Source: Microbacterium pygmaeum
GTDB taxonomy: Bacteria > Actinomycetota > Actinomycetes > Actinomycetales > Microbacteriaceae
Direction of reading: 5' to 3'
Length of the DNA stretch: 64,000 nucleotides
NCBI RefSeq assembly: GCF_900100885.1
Contig: NZ_LT629692.1
Span: 930,001-994,000, forward strand
A model generated the notes under the pieces. The model was not told where the DNA came from, did not search any database, and was given only the letters and a program-made list of their open reading frames with translations. Made by a program: the position numbers and the translations under genes. Below, in pieces: positions 1 through 7,553 of the stretch (its first letter is position 1; each line of letters starts with the position of its first letter).

Positions 1-602
1 TCGTGATCCCGCCGGAGGGGTACCTGCGCGCCGTGCGGGAGATCTGCACGCGCCGCGGGGTGCTGTTCATCGCCGATGAGATCCAGTCCGGCCTCGGCCG
101 CGTGGGGGCCACGTTCGCCTGTGACCGCGAGGACGTCGTCCCTGATGTGTATCTGCTCGGCAAGGCGCTCGGCGGCGGCATCCTCCCCGTCTCGGCCGTC
201 GCGGCCGATCGCGACGTGCTCGGCGTGATCCGGCCCGGCGAGCACGGCTCGACGTTCGGCGGTAATCCGCTCGCGTCGGCCGTCGGGCTGCAGGTGGTCC
301 GGATGCTGTCCACGGGCGAGTTCCAGGAGCGCGCGAGCGCGCTCGGAGCGCACCTCGAGAAGGCGCTGGAGGAGCTGGTCGGCTCGGGGGTCACCGCCGT
401 GCGCGTTGCCGGCCTCTGGGCGGGTGTCGACATCGATCCCGCGAAGGGCACCGGCCGCGAGATCGCCGAGAAGCTCCTCGCACGGGGTGTGCTGGTCAAG
501 GACACGCACGGTCAGACGATCCGGATCGCGCCGCCTCTGGTCGTGCGCGGAACGGAACTGGACTGGGCGGTCGAGCAGCTGCGGGTGGTCCTGGCCGCGT
601 GA
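1..602 (+). CDS. rocD: Ornithine aminotransferase, C-terminal part (5' end outside window)
   Basis: PLP-dependent class III aminotransferase that converts ornithine and 2-oxoglutarate to glutamate semialdehyde and glutamate in arginine/ornithine catabolism. The visible 199 residues hold the PLP-site motif IADEIQSG (Asp-Glu pairing with the cofactor pyridine nitrogen), the Schiff-base lysine in LLGKALGGG, and the conserved HGSTFGGNPLA segment. The C-terminal small domain ends normally at TGA. The reading frame is open to the left edge, so the start and roughly the first half of a normal 400-residue enzyme are missing from the window. The assignment over other class III aminotransferases rests on GEHGSTFGGNPLA and GQTIRIAPPLV, which are typical of ornithine aminotransferases. 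Confidence 0.88.
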   Translation, partial: VIPPEGYLRAVREICTRRGVLFIADEIQSGLGRVGATFACDREDVVPDVYLLGKALGGGILPVSAVAADRDVLGVIRPGEHGSTFGGNPLASAVGLQVVRMLSTGEFQERASALGAHLEKALEELVGSGVTAVRVAGLWAGVDIDPAKGTGREIAEKLLARGVLVKDTHGQTIRIAPPLVVRGTELDWAVEQLRVVLAA

Positions 603-620
603 CGGCAGTGCCCGCTGCCG
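603..620. terminator. Short hairpin between convergent genes
   Basis: CGGCAG and CTGCCG form a 6-bp stem around a 6-base loop directly after the aminotransferase stop codon, before the end of the convergent oxidoreductase gene. There is no T-tract, so this is a weak terminator candidate. Confidence 0.3.
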
Positions 621-633
621 GTGGCGGATGCCG

Positions 634-2238
634 CTACTCGAAGACTGTGATGTAGCGCTCGTGCCACCCGGTGGCGCCGTCGGGGATGACTCCCGTGACA
701 TCCTCGGTCTGCAGCTCGCCGGTCGCACTCGTCGCCCGGCAGCGCAGCAGGTGGTCGCCGACGGTCGCCTCCCACGGAATCATCCACTGCACCCACGTGT
801 CGTCCGAGATCGGCGTGGCCAGCGTCGCGGGCTGCCACGCTCCGTCGTCGACCTGCACCTCGACGCCGGAGACGCCGACGCCCTGCTGCCAGGCGACGCC
901 GGCGATGACGCTCTGACCGGCCTTCAGGCCCTGCGATTTCCGCGGCACGTCGATGCGCGACTCGAGTTTGATCGGGCCCCGCGGCGACCAGCCGCGGTCG
1001 GTCCAATACGAGGTGGCGTCGCTGAAGCGCGTGACCTCGAGCTCGGTGACCCATTTGGTCGCCGAGACGTAGCCGTACAGTCCCGGCACGACCATCCGGA
1101 CCGGGAAGCCGTGTTCGGCGGGAAGGGGCTGTCCGTTCATCCCGACCGCCAGGATCGCATTGCGGGCATCGGTCAGCGCCTCGATCGGCGAGCTGGCGGT
1201 GAAGCCGTCGATCGAGCGGGAGAGCACCATGTCGGCCTCGGCGTTCGGCACGGCCTGTGCGAGCAGATTCCGGATCGGGTAGCCCAGCCACAGCGCGTTG
1301 CCGATCAACTCGCCGCCCACCTCGTTCGAGACGCACGTGAGGGTGGTCACGCTCTCCTCCAGCGGCAGAGCGAGCAGCTCATCCCAGGTGAGGGTGACCT
1401 CGTTCTGCACCAGCCCGTGGATGCGCAGACTCCAGTCGGCAGGATTGATCTGCGGCACCAGAAGCGCGGTGTCGATCCGATAGAACTGTTCATTCGGCGT
1501 GATCACGGGAGCCAGGCCGGCGATCGCCAGTTCCGCCCCCGCGGGAACCGGCGCCGCGGTGGACGCCGGGACCGGCAGCTTCACGGCTTCACGGATCGCC
1601 GTCCCGGCCCGGGCGCCCGCGCGCGCGAGCGAGGAGCCGACGGCTGCGAGCACGCCGACCGCAGCGGTTCCGGCAGCCCACGCCAAGAACGTGCGTCGCT
1701 GCACCGCCCCACCGGCATCCGCGTCCGATGTGCCCTGCGGCCTGGACAACCGTTCGCCGTATGCGGCGGACGGCACGTGCGCGCGTCCGGGGACGCGGGC
1801 GATCAGCATCCCAAGGGCGACGGCGGCCAGAGCGCCGGCAACCGCTGAGGGCAGCCAGTCGAGCGGGCCGGCGTTCGCGCGGGTCATGGCGGCAGTCACT
1901 CCCGCGGCACCGAACAACACCATCACGACGAGGCCGAGCGGTGGCAGACTCAGTTGGAGGATGCCGGCCACGGCGGCGATCGCCACCAGCACGATCCCGA
2001 TCCCGACGAGCAGTGCGGTCTTGTCATTCGTCCCGAACAGCGAGATCGCCGTCTCCTTCGCCCACGGGGGAGCGAAGTCGATGAGCGCCGATCCGATGAC
2101 GGCGAAGGGGCTCGCACCCGGTGCGATGAATGCGGCGACCAGCTCGCCGATCCCGGCACCGAGCACGGCGGAGGCGATTCCGGCGACTGCGGCAGCGAAG
2201 CGGCGTCTCCGTCTGGCCCTGACATCCGGCTCGGACAT
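634..2238 (-). CDS. Membrane-anchored molybdopterin-dependent oxidoreductase (sulfite oxidase family)
   Basis: 534 residues. The N-terminal part (about residues 13-150) is strongly hydrophobic, with three to four likely membrane helices. A further hydrophobic stretch at 184-203 follows a QRRTFL motif. The C-terminal part is a sulfite-oxidase-type molybdopterin domain: the cysteine in TLTCVSNEVGG (Cys302) is the expected Mo ligand, and the GFPVRMVVPGLYG segment is typical. A Mo-co dimerisation-like beta domain follows (VAWQQGVGVSGVEVQVDDG). Substrate is unknown; members reduce or oxidise sulfur or N/S-oxide compounds outside the membrane. This N-terminal membrane region plus catalytic domain is common in actinobacteria. 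It converges with the aminotransferase gene with a 31-base gap. Confidence 0.85.
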   Translation of the reverse strand: MSEPDVRARRRRRFAAAVAGIASAVLGAGIGELVAAFIAPGASPFAVIGSALIDFAPPWAKETAISLFGTNDKTALLVGIGIVLVAIAAVAGILQLSLPPLGLVVMVLFGAAGVTAAMTRANAGPLDWLPSAVAGALAAVALGMLIARVPGRAHVPSAAYGERLSRPQGTSDADAGGAVQRRTFLAWAAGTAAVGVLAAVGSSLARAGARAGTAIREAVKLPVPASTAAPVPAGAELAIAGLAPVITPNEQFYRIDTALLVPQINPADWSLRIHGLVQNEVTLTWDELLALPLEESVTTLTCVSNEVGGELIGNALWLGYPIRNLLAQAVPNAEADMVLSRSIDGFTASSPIEALTDARNAILAVGMNGQPLPAEHGFPVRMVVPGLYGYVSATKWVTELEVTRFSDATSYWTDRGWSPRGPIKLESRIDVPRKSQGLKAGQSVIAGVAWQQGVGVSGVEVQVDDGAWQPATLATPISDDTWVQWMIPWEATVGDHLLRCRATSATGELQTEDVTGVIPDGATGWHERYITVFE

Positions 2239-2312
2239 GGGAAGAGCCTACGTCCGCGCGCACGGAGAGGGCGCGAGGGCACTGCGAAATACAGCCGCAA
2301 CACGCCCCGGAC

Positions 2313-2318
2313 TAGGCT
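2313..2318 (+). promoter_or_regulatory. -10 hexamer of a probable leaderless promoter
   Basis: TAGGCT ends six bases before the ATG at 2325, so transcription would start at or next to the start codon. No good -35 is visible. The same TAnnnT plus six-base spacing recurs at several other genes in this window. Confidence 0.45.
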
Positions 2319-2324
2319 CGCTGC

Positions 2325-4049
2325 ATGGGTGACTTGTTCGACGGATACGGCTCGACACTCGCGCCGCGCAAGACGGCGTCGGGCATTCCGGCATTCGACG
2401 AGATGTTCGCCAGCCCCTCGCATCCGGGTGAGGCCGCCGAGTCGCGCTCGGCGTATCGCGAGCTGTATCAGGCGCTCGCTCAGATGACGCAGGAGGAGCT
2501 TCGCGGACGCACCGAATCGCTGGCGAGCTCGTACCTGGCGCAGGGCGTCACGTTCGACTTCGCCGGCGAGGAGCGTCCCTTCCCGCTGGATGCCGTGCCG
2601 CGCGTGATCACCTACGACGAGTGGTCCCGCGTCGAGGCCGGCGTCAAGCAGCGCGTGCGCGCCCTGGAGGCGTTCCTCGACGATGCCTACGGCCGGCAGC
2701 ACTGCGTGCGCGACGGCGTGCTCCCCGCCGCCCTGATCGCGTCCTCCCAGTACTTCTACCGCCAGGCGGCCGGCATCCACAGCGCGAACGGCGTGCGCAT
2801 CCAGGTGTCGGGCATCGACCTGATCCGCGACGAGCACGGCGAGATGCGTGTCCTCGAGGACAACGTGCGTGTGCCCAGCGGCGTGAGCTACGTCATCTCC
2901 AACCGCCGCGTGATGGCGCAGACCCTGCCCGAGCTGTTCGTCTCGATGCGGGTGCGCCCGGTCGGCGACTACCCGAACAAACTGCTCGCGGCGCTGCGGG
3001 CATCCGCTCCGTCCGGCGTCGAAGACCCGAACGTCGTCGTCCTCACTCCCGGCGTGTACAACTCCGCGTACTTCGAGCACACCCTGCTGGCGCGACTCAT
3101 GGGCGTCGAGCTCGTCGAAGGGCGCGACCTGCTCTGCGTCGGGGGCAAGGTCTTCATGCGGACCACCCGCGGTCCGAAGCGCGTCGATGTCATCTACCGT
3201 CGCGTCGACGACGAGTTCCTGGACCCGCTGTCCTTCCGCGCCGATTCGATGCTCGGAGCGCCCGGGCTCATGCTCGCCGCGCGCCTGGGCAACGTGACAA
3301 TCGCCAACGCGGTCGGCAACGGCGTCGCCGACGACAAGCTGCTGTACACGTACGTGCCGGATCTGATCAGGTACTACCTCGCCGAGGAGCCGATCCTCAA
3401 GAACGTCGACACCTGGCGCCTCGAGGATCCGGGCGCGCTGGAGGAGGTGCTCGACCGGCTCTCCGAACTCGTCGTCAAGCCGGTGGACGGCTCGGGCGGC
3501 AAGGGGCTGGTGGTGGGTCCGGATGCCTCACCCGCCGAACTCGACAAGCTCCGAAAGCGCCTGATCGCCGACCCGCGCGGCTGGATCGCGCAGCCCGTCG
3601 TGATGCTCTCCACGATCCCGACGCTCGTCGAGGACGGCATGCGCCCGCGCCACGCCGACCTGCGCCCCTTCGCGGTCAACGACGGCGATGACGTCTGGGT
3701 GCTGCCGGGAGGCCTCACCCGCGTCGCGCTGCCCGAAGGAGAGCTCGTCGTCAACTCCAGCCAGGGCGGTGGGTCCAAGGACACCTGGATCGTCGGCGGC
3801 ACCGCTCCAGGGCACGTCGAGTACGGTCAGGGCGTCGGCCTCGCGGGCCTCGTCGCCGACCAGGCCGCCACGGTCACCGCGGCGATCCCGATCATCTACG
3901 ACGGGCAGCCCACCCCGGCCCATTCCCCCCAGGACAACGCGATCACGCGCAACGACCAGCAGGAGCAGCAGCAGCAGCAGGCCGGCGTGCAGACACAGCG
4001 ACTGGGTGGCCTGGTGCAGACGCAGCACATGGGCGGTGAAGCATGCTGA
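2325..4049 (+). CDS. Circularly permuted ATP-grasp protein
   Basis: 574 residues, of the CP_ATPgrasp (DUF404/DUF407) family: ATP-dependent carboxylate-amine ligase-like proteins with a circularly permuted ATP-grasp fold. Visible family signatures include YRQAAGIH, LRVLEDN-type RVLEDNVRVPSGVSYV, VLTPGVYNSAYFEH and the Gly-rich nucleotide loop VDGSGGKGLVVG near residue 390. The C-terminal tail is low complexity, with a glutamine run (NDQQEQQQQQAG) near residue 545. The gene overlaps the next by 7 bases and belongs to the conserved ATP-grasp/alpha-E/transglutaminase cluster, proposed from comparative genomics to act in peptide ligation or tagging; the actual substrate is unknown. A leaderless-type -10 decides the start. 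Confidence 0.88.
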   Translation: MGDLFDGYGSTLAPRKTASGIPAFDEMFASPSHPGEAAESRSAYRELYQALAQMTQEELRGRTESLASSYLAQGVTFDFAGEERPFPLDAVPRVITYDEWSRVEAGVKQRVRALEAFLDDAYGRQHCVRDGVLPAALIASSQYFYRQAAGIHSANGVRIQVSGIDLIRDEHGEMRVLEDNVRVPSGVSYVISNRRVMAQTLPELFVSMRVRPVGDYPNKLLAALRASAPSGVEDPNVVVLTPGVYNSAYFEHTLLARLMGVELVEGRDLLCVGGKVFMRTTRGPKRVDVIYRRVDDEFLDPLSFRADSMLGAPGLMLAARLGNVTIANAVGNGVADDKLLYTYVPDLIRYYLAEEPILKNVDTWRLEDPGALEEVLDRLSELVVKPVDGSGGKGLVVGPDASPAELDKLRKRLIADPRGWIAQPVVMLSTIPTLVEDGMRPRHADLRPFAVNDGDDVWVLPGGLTRVALPEGELVVNSSQGGGSKDTWIVGGTAPGHVEYGQGVGLAGLVADQAATVTAAIPIIYDGQPTPAHSPQDNAITRNDQQEQQQQQAGVQTQRLGGLVQTQHMGGEAC

Positions 4050-4975
4050 GCCGCATCGCCGAGTCGCTGTTCTGGATCGGCCGCTACATCGAGCGCAGCG
4101 ACGGCACCGCCCGCATCCTCGACGTGCACCTCCAGCTCCTCCTCGAGGATCCTTGGATCGACGAGGACACCGCCTGCCGGTCACTGCTGCTCGTGATGGG
4201 ATCGATCCCGCCCGAGTCCGACGAGCTCGTACGCCGTGAAGACGTGCTCGCCAAGCTCGCGGTGGACCGCGGCAACCCGGCATCCATCGCCTACGCACTC
4301 ACCGCCGCACGCGAGAATGCGCGCCGCGCGCGTGAGATCGTCTCGACCGAGCTGTGGGAGACGCTGAACACCACGAACGCCCGCATGCCGCGGCGCCTGC
4401 AGACCGATAAGGTGCACGACTTCTTCAAGTGGGTGCGCGAGCGCGCGGCGCTCGCCGTCGGGATCACCGACTCGTCGACGAGCCGCGATGAGGCCTGGCA
4501 GTTCTTCACCCTCGGCCGCAGCATCGAGCGGACGGACATGACGGCGCGGTTGCTGGCGACGAGGTCGCTGACCGAGGCATCCGGGCCCTCCTGGACGACC
4601 ATCCTGCGATCGTGCGGCGCGTACGAGGCGTACCTGCGCACGTACCGCGGTATGCCCAGCGCCCGCAACGCGGCGGAGTTCCTGCTGCTGGACCGCCTGT
4701 TCCCGCGATCGATCATCTACTCGATCCAGACCGCGGAGGACTGCATGAGCGCCATCGATCCGCGCGCCGACCGTGTCGGTCACTCCAACACGGTGCTGCG
4801 CGCGCTCGGGCAGATCCGCAACGACCTGGAGTACCGGCCGGTGAGCGAGATCCTCAGCGAACTGCCCGAGCACATGGACCGCGTGCAGAAGGTGACGCGC
4901 GAGGCATCCGAGGCGATCAAGGCGCGGTTCTTCCCGACGCAGGCGGAACCAAGCTGGATCGGGGAGATCTCGTGA
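4043..4975 (+). CDS. Alpha-E domain protein
   Basis: 310 residues, the full length of the alpha-E (DUF403) family. It opens with the diagnostic MLSRIAESLFWIGRYIERSD, followed by alpha-helical sequence with the repeated RSIERTDMTARLL motif around residue 155. Family members are all-helical proteins with conserved Glu/Arg/Asp residues and no demonstrated reaction; they nearly always travel with circularly permuted ATP-grasp and transglutaminase-like genes. It starts inside the end of the preceding gene (7-base overlap), which implies translational coupling, and lies 13 bases upstream of the transglutaminase gene. I infer a joint function but the sequence does not show which. Confidence 0.88.
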   Translation: MLSRIAESLFWIGRYIERSDGTARILDVHLQLLLEDPWIDEDTACRSLLLVMGSIPPESDELVRREDVLAKLAVDRGNPASIAYALTAARENARRAREIVSTELWETLNTTNARMPRRLQTDKVHDFFKWVRERAALAVGITDSSTSRDEAWQFFTLGRSIERTDMTARLLATRSLTEASGPSWTTILRSCGAYEAYLRTYRGMPSARNAAEFLLLDRLFPRSIIYSIQTAEDCMSAIDPRADRVGHSNTVLRALGQIRNDLEYRPVSEILSELPEHMDRVQKVTREASEAIKARFFPTQAEPSWIGEIS

Positions 4976-4988
4976 AGCGAGGCATCGA

Positions 4989-5834
4989 ATGAAAAGATTG
5001 CGCATCGAGCACCAGACCGGTTTCTCGTACCAGGGCGACGTCTCGGCCTCGTACAACGAAGCGCGGATGCTGCCGAATTCGACGGACAGCCAATTCGTGT
5101 TGAGCTCGTCGCTCGACATCGATCCGTCGACCTCGGTCAACCAGTACGTCGACTACTTCGGCACGCGGGTGGCGACGTTCGATGTGCTCTCGCCGCACGC
5201 CTCCCTCACGATCGCAGCGCGCTCGCTGGTCGAGGTGCGTCCGCGGCCGCTGGAGCACCAGGACATCTCGTGGGAGCGCCTTGCCACGGAGGCGACGCGG
5301 TCGATCGAGACGATCGAGCAGCTCGGCCAGACGGCACGCACGACGCCCCACCCTGAGGTCGCCGAGATCGCCCGGACGATCGCCGGACAGCACGCGCAGC
5401 CGGGTCAGGCCGCGCACGCCATCTCGATGGCGATCGGCGACGCGATGCAGTACATGCACGGGATCACCGGCGTGCACTCGACCGCGGCCGAGGCCTGGGA
5501 GGAGCGCAAGGGCGTCTGCCAGGACATCACGCACATCACCCTGGGCGCGCTGCGCGACGTCGGGATTCCAGCGCGATATGTTTCGGGCTACCTGCACCCG
5601 CGCGCCGACGCCGAGGTGGGCGAGGCCGTCGTCGGCGAGTCGCACGCCTGGGTGGAGTGGTTCGCGGGGGAATGGCAGGGCTTCGACCCGACGAACCGGC
5701 TCGACATCGGCGACCGCCACGTGCTGGTCGGTCGCGGGCGCGACTACAACGACGTCCCGCCGCTGCGCGGCGTGTACGCCGGCCCGCACAAGTCCCAGCT
5801 GCACGTGAAGGTGACGATCACCCGCGAGGCCTGA
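4989..5834 (+). CDS. Transglutaminase-like cysteine protease/amidase family protein
   Basis: 281 residues. The N-terminal half is the beta-rich bacterial transglutaminase N domain (MKRLRIEHQTGFSYQGDV). The catalytic core follows with Cys177 in RKGVCQDITH, His219 in GESHAWVEW and Asp233 in GFDPTNR, the expected Cys-His-Asp triad. Proteins of this kind act as peptidases, amidases or transglutaminases; with the two upstream genes it forms the conserved ATP-grasp/alpha-E/transglutaminase operon. It has no signal peptide, so a cytoplasmic role is likely. Confidence 0.88.
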   Translation: MKRLRIEHQTGFSYQGDVSASYNEARMLPNSTDSQFVLSSSLDIDPSTSVNQYVDYFGTRVATFDVLSPHASLTIAARSLVEVRPRPLEHQDISWERLATEATRSIETIEQLGQTARTTPHPEVAEIARTIAGQHAQPGQAAHAISMAIGDAMQYMHGITGVHSTAAEAWEERKGVCQDITHITLGALRDVGIPARYVSGYLHPRADAEVGEAVVGESHAWVEWFAGEWQGFDPTNRLDIGDRHVLVGRGRDYNDVPPLRGVYAGPHKSQLHVKVTITREA

Positions 5835-5841
5835 GGTCGCG

Positions 5842-5988
5842 TCAGGCGGGGGAGTCGTCCGGGTCGAGGGCCTTGAGCGTGTCCTCTTCGACTGCGTTGT
5901 CGGCCTCGAGCTGATCCTCGGTCGTCTCGTCCCCGCCCGTGGGCGAATCCTGCGTCGGCTCGGGCTGGTCGGATCGTGGATCGGTCAT
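5842..5988 (-). CDS. Small acidic hypothetical protein (48 aa)
   Basis: Begins MTDPRSDQPEPTQDS and is dominated by Asp, Glu, Thr and Pro, with no hydrophobic core, so it is likely disordered. A longer frame opens upstream to 6084, but its extra residues are Arg/Pro-rich and look like read-through of non-coding sequence, so I prefer the ATG at 5988. It converges with the transglutaminase gene with a 7-base gap. Similar short acidic proteins are common in Microbacteriaceae; no function can be assigned. Confidence 0.5.
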   Translation of the reverse strand: MTDPRSDQPEPTQDSPTGGDETTEDQLEADNAVEEDTLKALDPDDSPA

Positions 5989-6010
5989 GACCCGAGCGTA
6001 CGCCCGCGCG

Positions 6011-7435
6011 TCAGCCCCGCGGGTCGTACCGCTCGGGTGGGAAGGCGGCGGCCACGGCCTCGCGGAGCGTCTCGAGCGAGGCATCCGCTCCGAACCACCC
6101 GTGCGCCCGCGCCTGGACGAGCACGTTGCCGATCGCGGTCGCCTCCACGGGGCCGGCCAGCACCGGGATGCCAGCGCGGTCGGCGGTCGCCTGGCACAGC
6201 AGCCGGTTCAGCGATCCGCCCCCGACGATGTGCACGACGTCGATCTCGCGCTCGCCGACCTCGGCGGCGGTGTGCAGCGCGCGCGCGAACGCGGCGGCGA
6301 TGCTCTCCACGATCGTCCGGGCGAACGCCGGACGCGACTCCGGCACGGCGGCGCCGCTCGCGCGGAGCAGCTCCGCGATGCGCGCCGGCATGTCGCCGGG
6401 CGCGGACAGGCTCGGATCGTTGGCATCGAAGAGCGCGATCGGACCGGGAACGGATGCCGCGGCATCCAGCAGCTCCGGAAGATCGATGCGCTCGCCCTCC
6501 TCCGCCTCCCACGCCCGCAGCGTCTCGCTGAGCAGCCACAGGCCCGTGACGTTGTGCAGGAAGCGCACGCGCCCGTCGACGCCGCCCTCGTTCGTGAAGT
6601 TCGCCTCGCGCGCGGCGTCGCTGAGCACCGGGGCATCCAGCTCGATGCCCACCAGCCCCCAGGTGCCGCACGAGATGTATGCGGCGTTCGGCGAGGTCAT
6701 CGGCACCGCGACGACCGCGGATGCGGTGTCGTGGGATCCCACGGCGATCACCTCCAGCGGTGCCCCGACACGTTCGCGGGCAGCCCCGCGAAGCTCGCCG
6801 AGTTCGTCACCGGGGTCGACGAGGGGAGGCAGGACGGATGCCGGGATCCGCAGCTTCTCAGCCAGTTCGAGGTCCCACTCGCCGGTCCGGACATCGACCA
6901 GCCCGGTCGTGGACGCGTTCGTCCGCTCCGCGGCGCGGACGCCGGTGAGCAGGTACGCGACCAGATCGGGCACCAGGAGGGCGAGCTCGGCGTCGTCGAG
7001 GCCGCGCTCCACCACGTACTGGTACACGGTGTTGAACGGCAGGAACTGGAGGCCGTTGCGGCGATACAGCTCGTCGAACGGCACGGTGGCGTGCACGCGC
7101 TCCACGCCCTGCACGATCCGCTCGTCGCGGTAGTGGAACGGCTCGCCCACGAGCTCACCGCCCTCGACGAGGCCGTAGTCCACCGCCCACGAGTCGATCC
7201 CGACGCTGGACAGGCCAGGCTCGCGCCGGTACGCCTCGCGCAGTCCCTCCACGATGTGCCGGTACAGGCCCGTGAAGTCCCAATGCAGTCCGTCGTCGCC
7301 GACCACGGGACCGTTCGGGAAGCGCGCGACAGATTCGAGGCGCAGCATCCCGTCGCCGACGTATCCGAGCATGACCCGCCCGCTGGTGGCGCCGAGGTCG
7401 ACGGCCGCGACGACCCCCCCGCCGCTGCCGGTCAT
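6011..7435 (-). CDS. rhaB: Rhamnulokinase
   Basis: FGGY-family sugar kinase that phosphorylates L-rhamnulose at O1 with ATP, in the cytoplasm. From the ATG at 7435 it is 474 residues, normal for RhaB. The ASKHA phosphate-1 motif AAVDLGATSGRVMLG is at the N-terminus, followed by GIDSWAVDYG, the catalytic region GSHDTASAV, ISCGTWGLVG and the adenosine loop HIVGGGSLNRLLCQ. The frame is open 28 codons further upstream, but those residues fall in hairpin-rich spacer sequence. It is the last gene of the rhamnose operon, 118 bases behind the aldolase/dehydrogenase fusion gene. Confidence 0.93.
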   Translation of the reverse strand: MTGSGGGVVAAVDLGATSGRVMLGYVGDGMLRLESVARFPNGPVVGDDGLHWDFTGLYRHIVEGLREAYRREPGLSSVGIDSWAVDYGLVEGGELVGEPFHYRDERIVQGVERVHATVPFDELYRRNGLQFLPFNTVYQYVVERGLDDAELALLVPDLVAYLLTGVRAAERTNASTTGLVDVRTGEWDLELAEKLRIPASVLPPLVDPGDELGELRGAARERVGAPLEVIAVGSHDTASAVVAVPMTSPNAAYISCGTWGLVGIELDAPVLSDAAREANFTNEGGVDGRVRFLHNVTGLWLLSETLRAWEAEEGERIDLPELLDAAASVPGPIALFDANDPSLSAPGDMPARIAELLRASGAAVPESRPAFARTIVESIAAAFARALHTAAEVGEREIDVVHIVGGGSLNRLLCQATADRAGIPVLAGPVEATAIGNVLVQARAHGWFGADASLETLREAVAAAFPPERYDPRG

Positions 7436-7553
7436 CGCCCGGTCCCCATGCTCGAGCGGGCATCCTGTGCCCGAGCGGGCACGTTCAGACGTTGCGCAGC
7501 GCGCCCGTTCGGGGCGCACATGCCCGCTCGGCGGCGGGGGATGCCGGGAGCCG
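7436..7553 (-). repeat. Hairpin-rich spacer inside the rhamnose operon
   Basis: Contains a near-perfect palindrome GTGCCCG-AG-CGGGCAC at 7467-7482 and a second hairpin GCGCCC/GGGCGC at 7501-7517. CGAGCGGGCA also occurs at 7453-7462 and 7472-7481, with its reverse complement at 7521-7530, so alternative pairings are possible. Between two co-transcribed genes this could be an attenuator or an mRNA stability/processing element that sets rhaB dosage. Confidence 0.5.
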
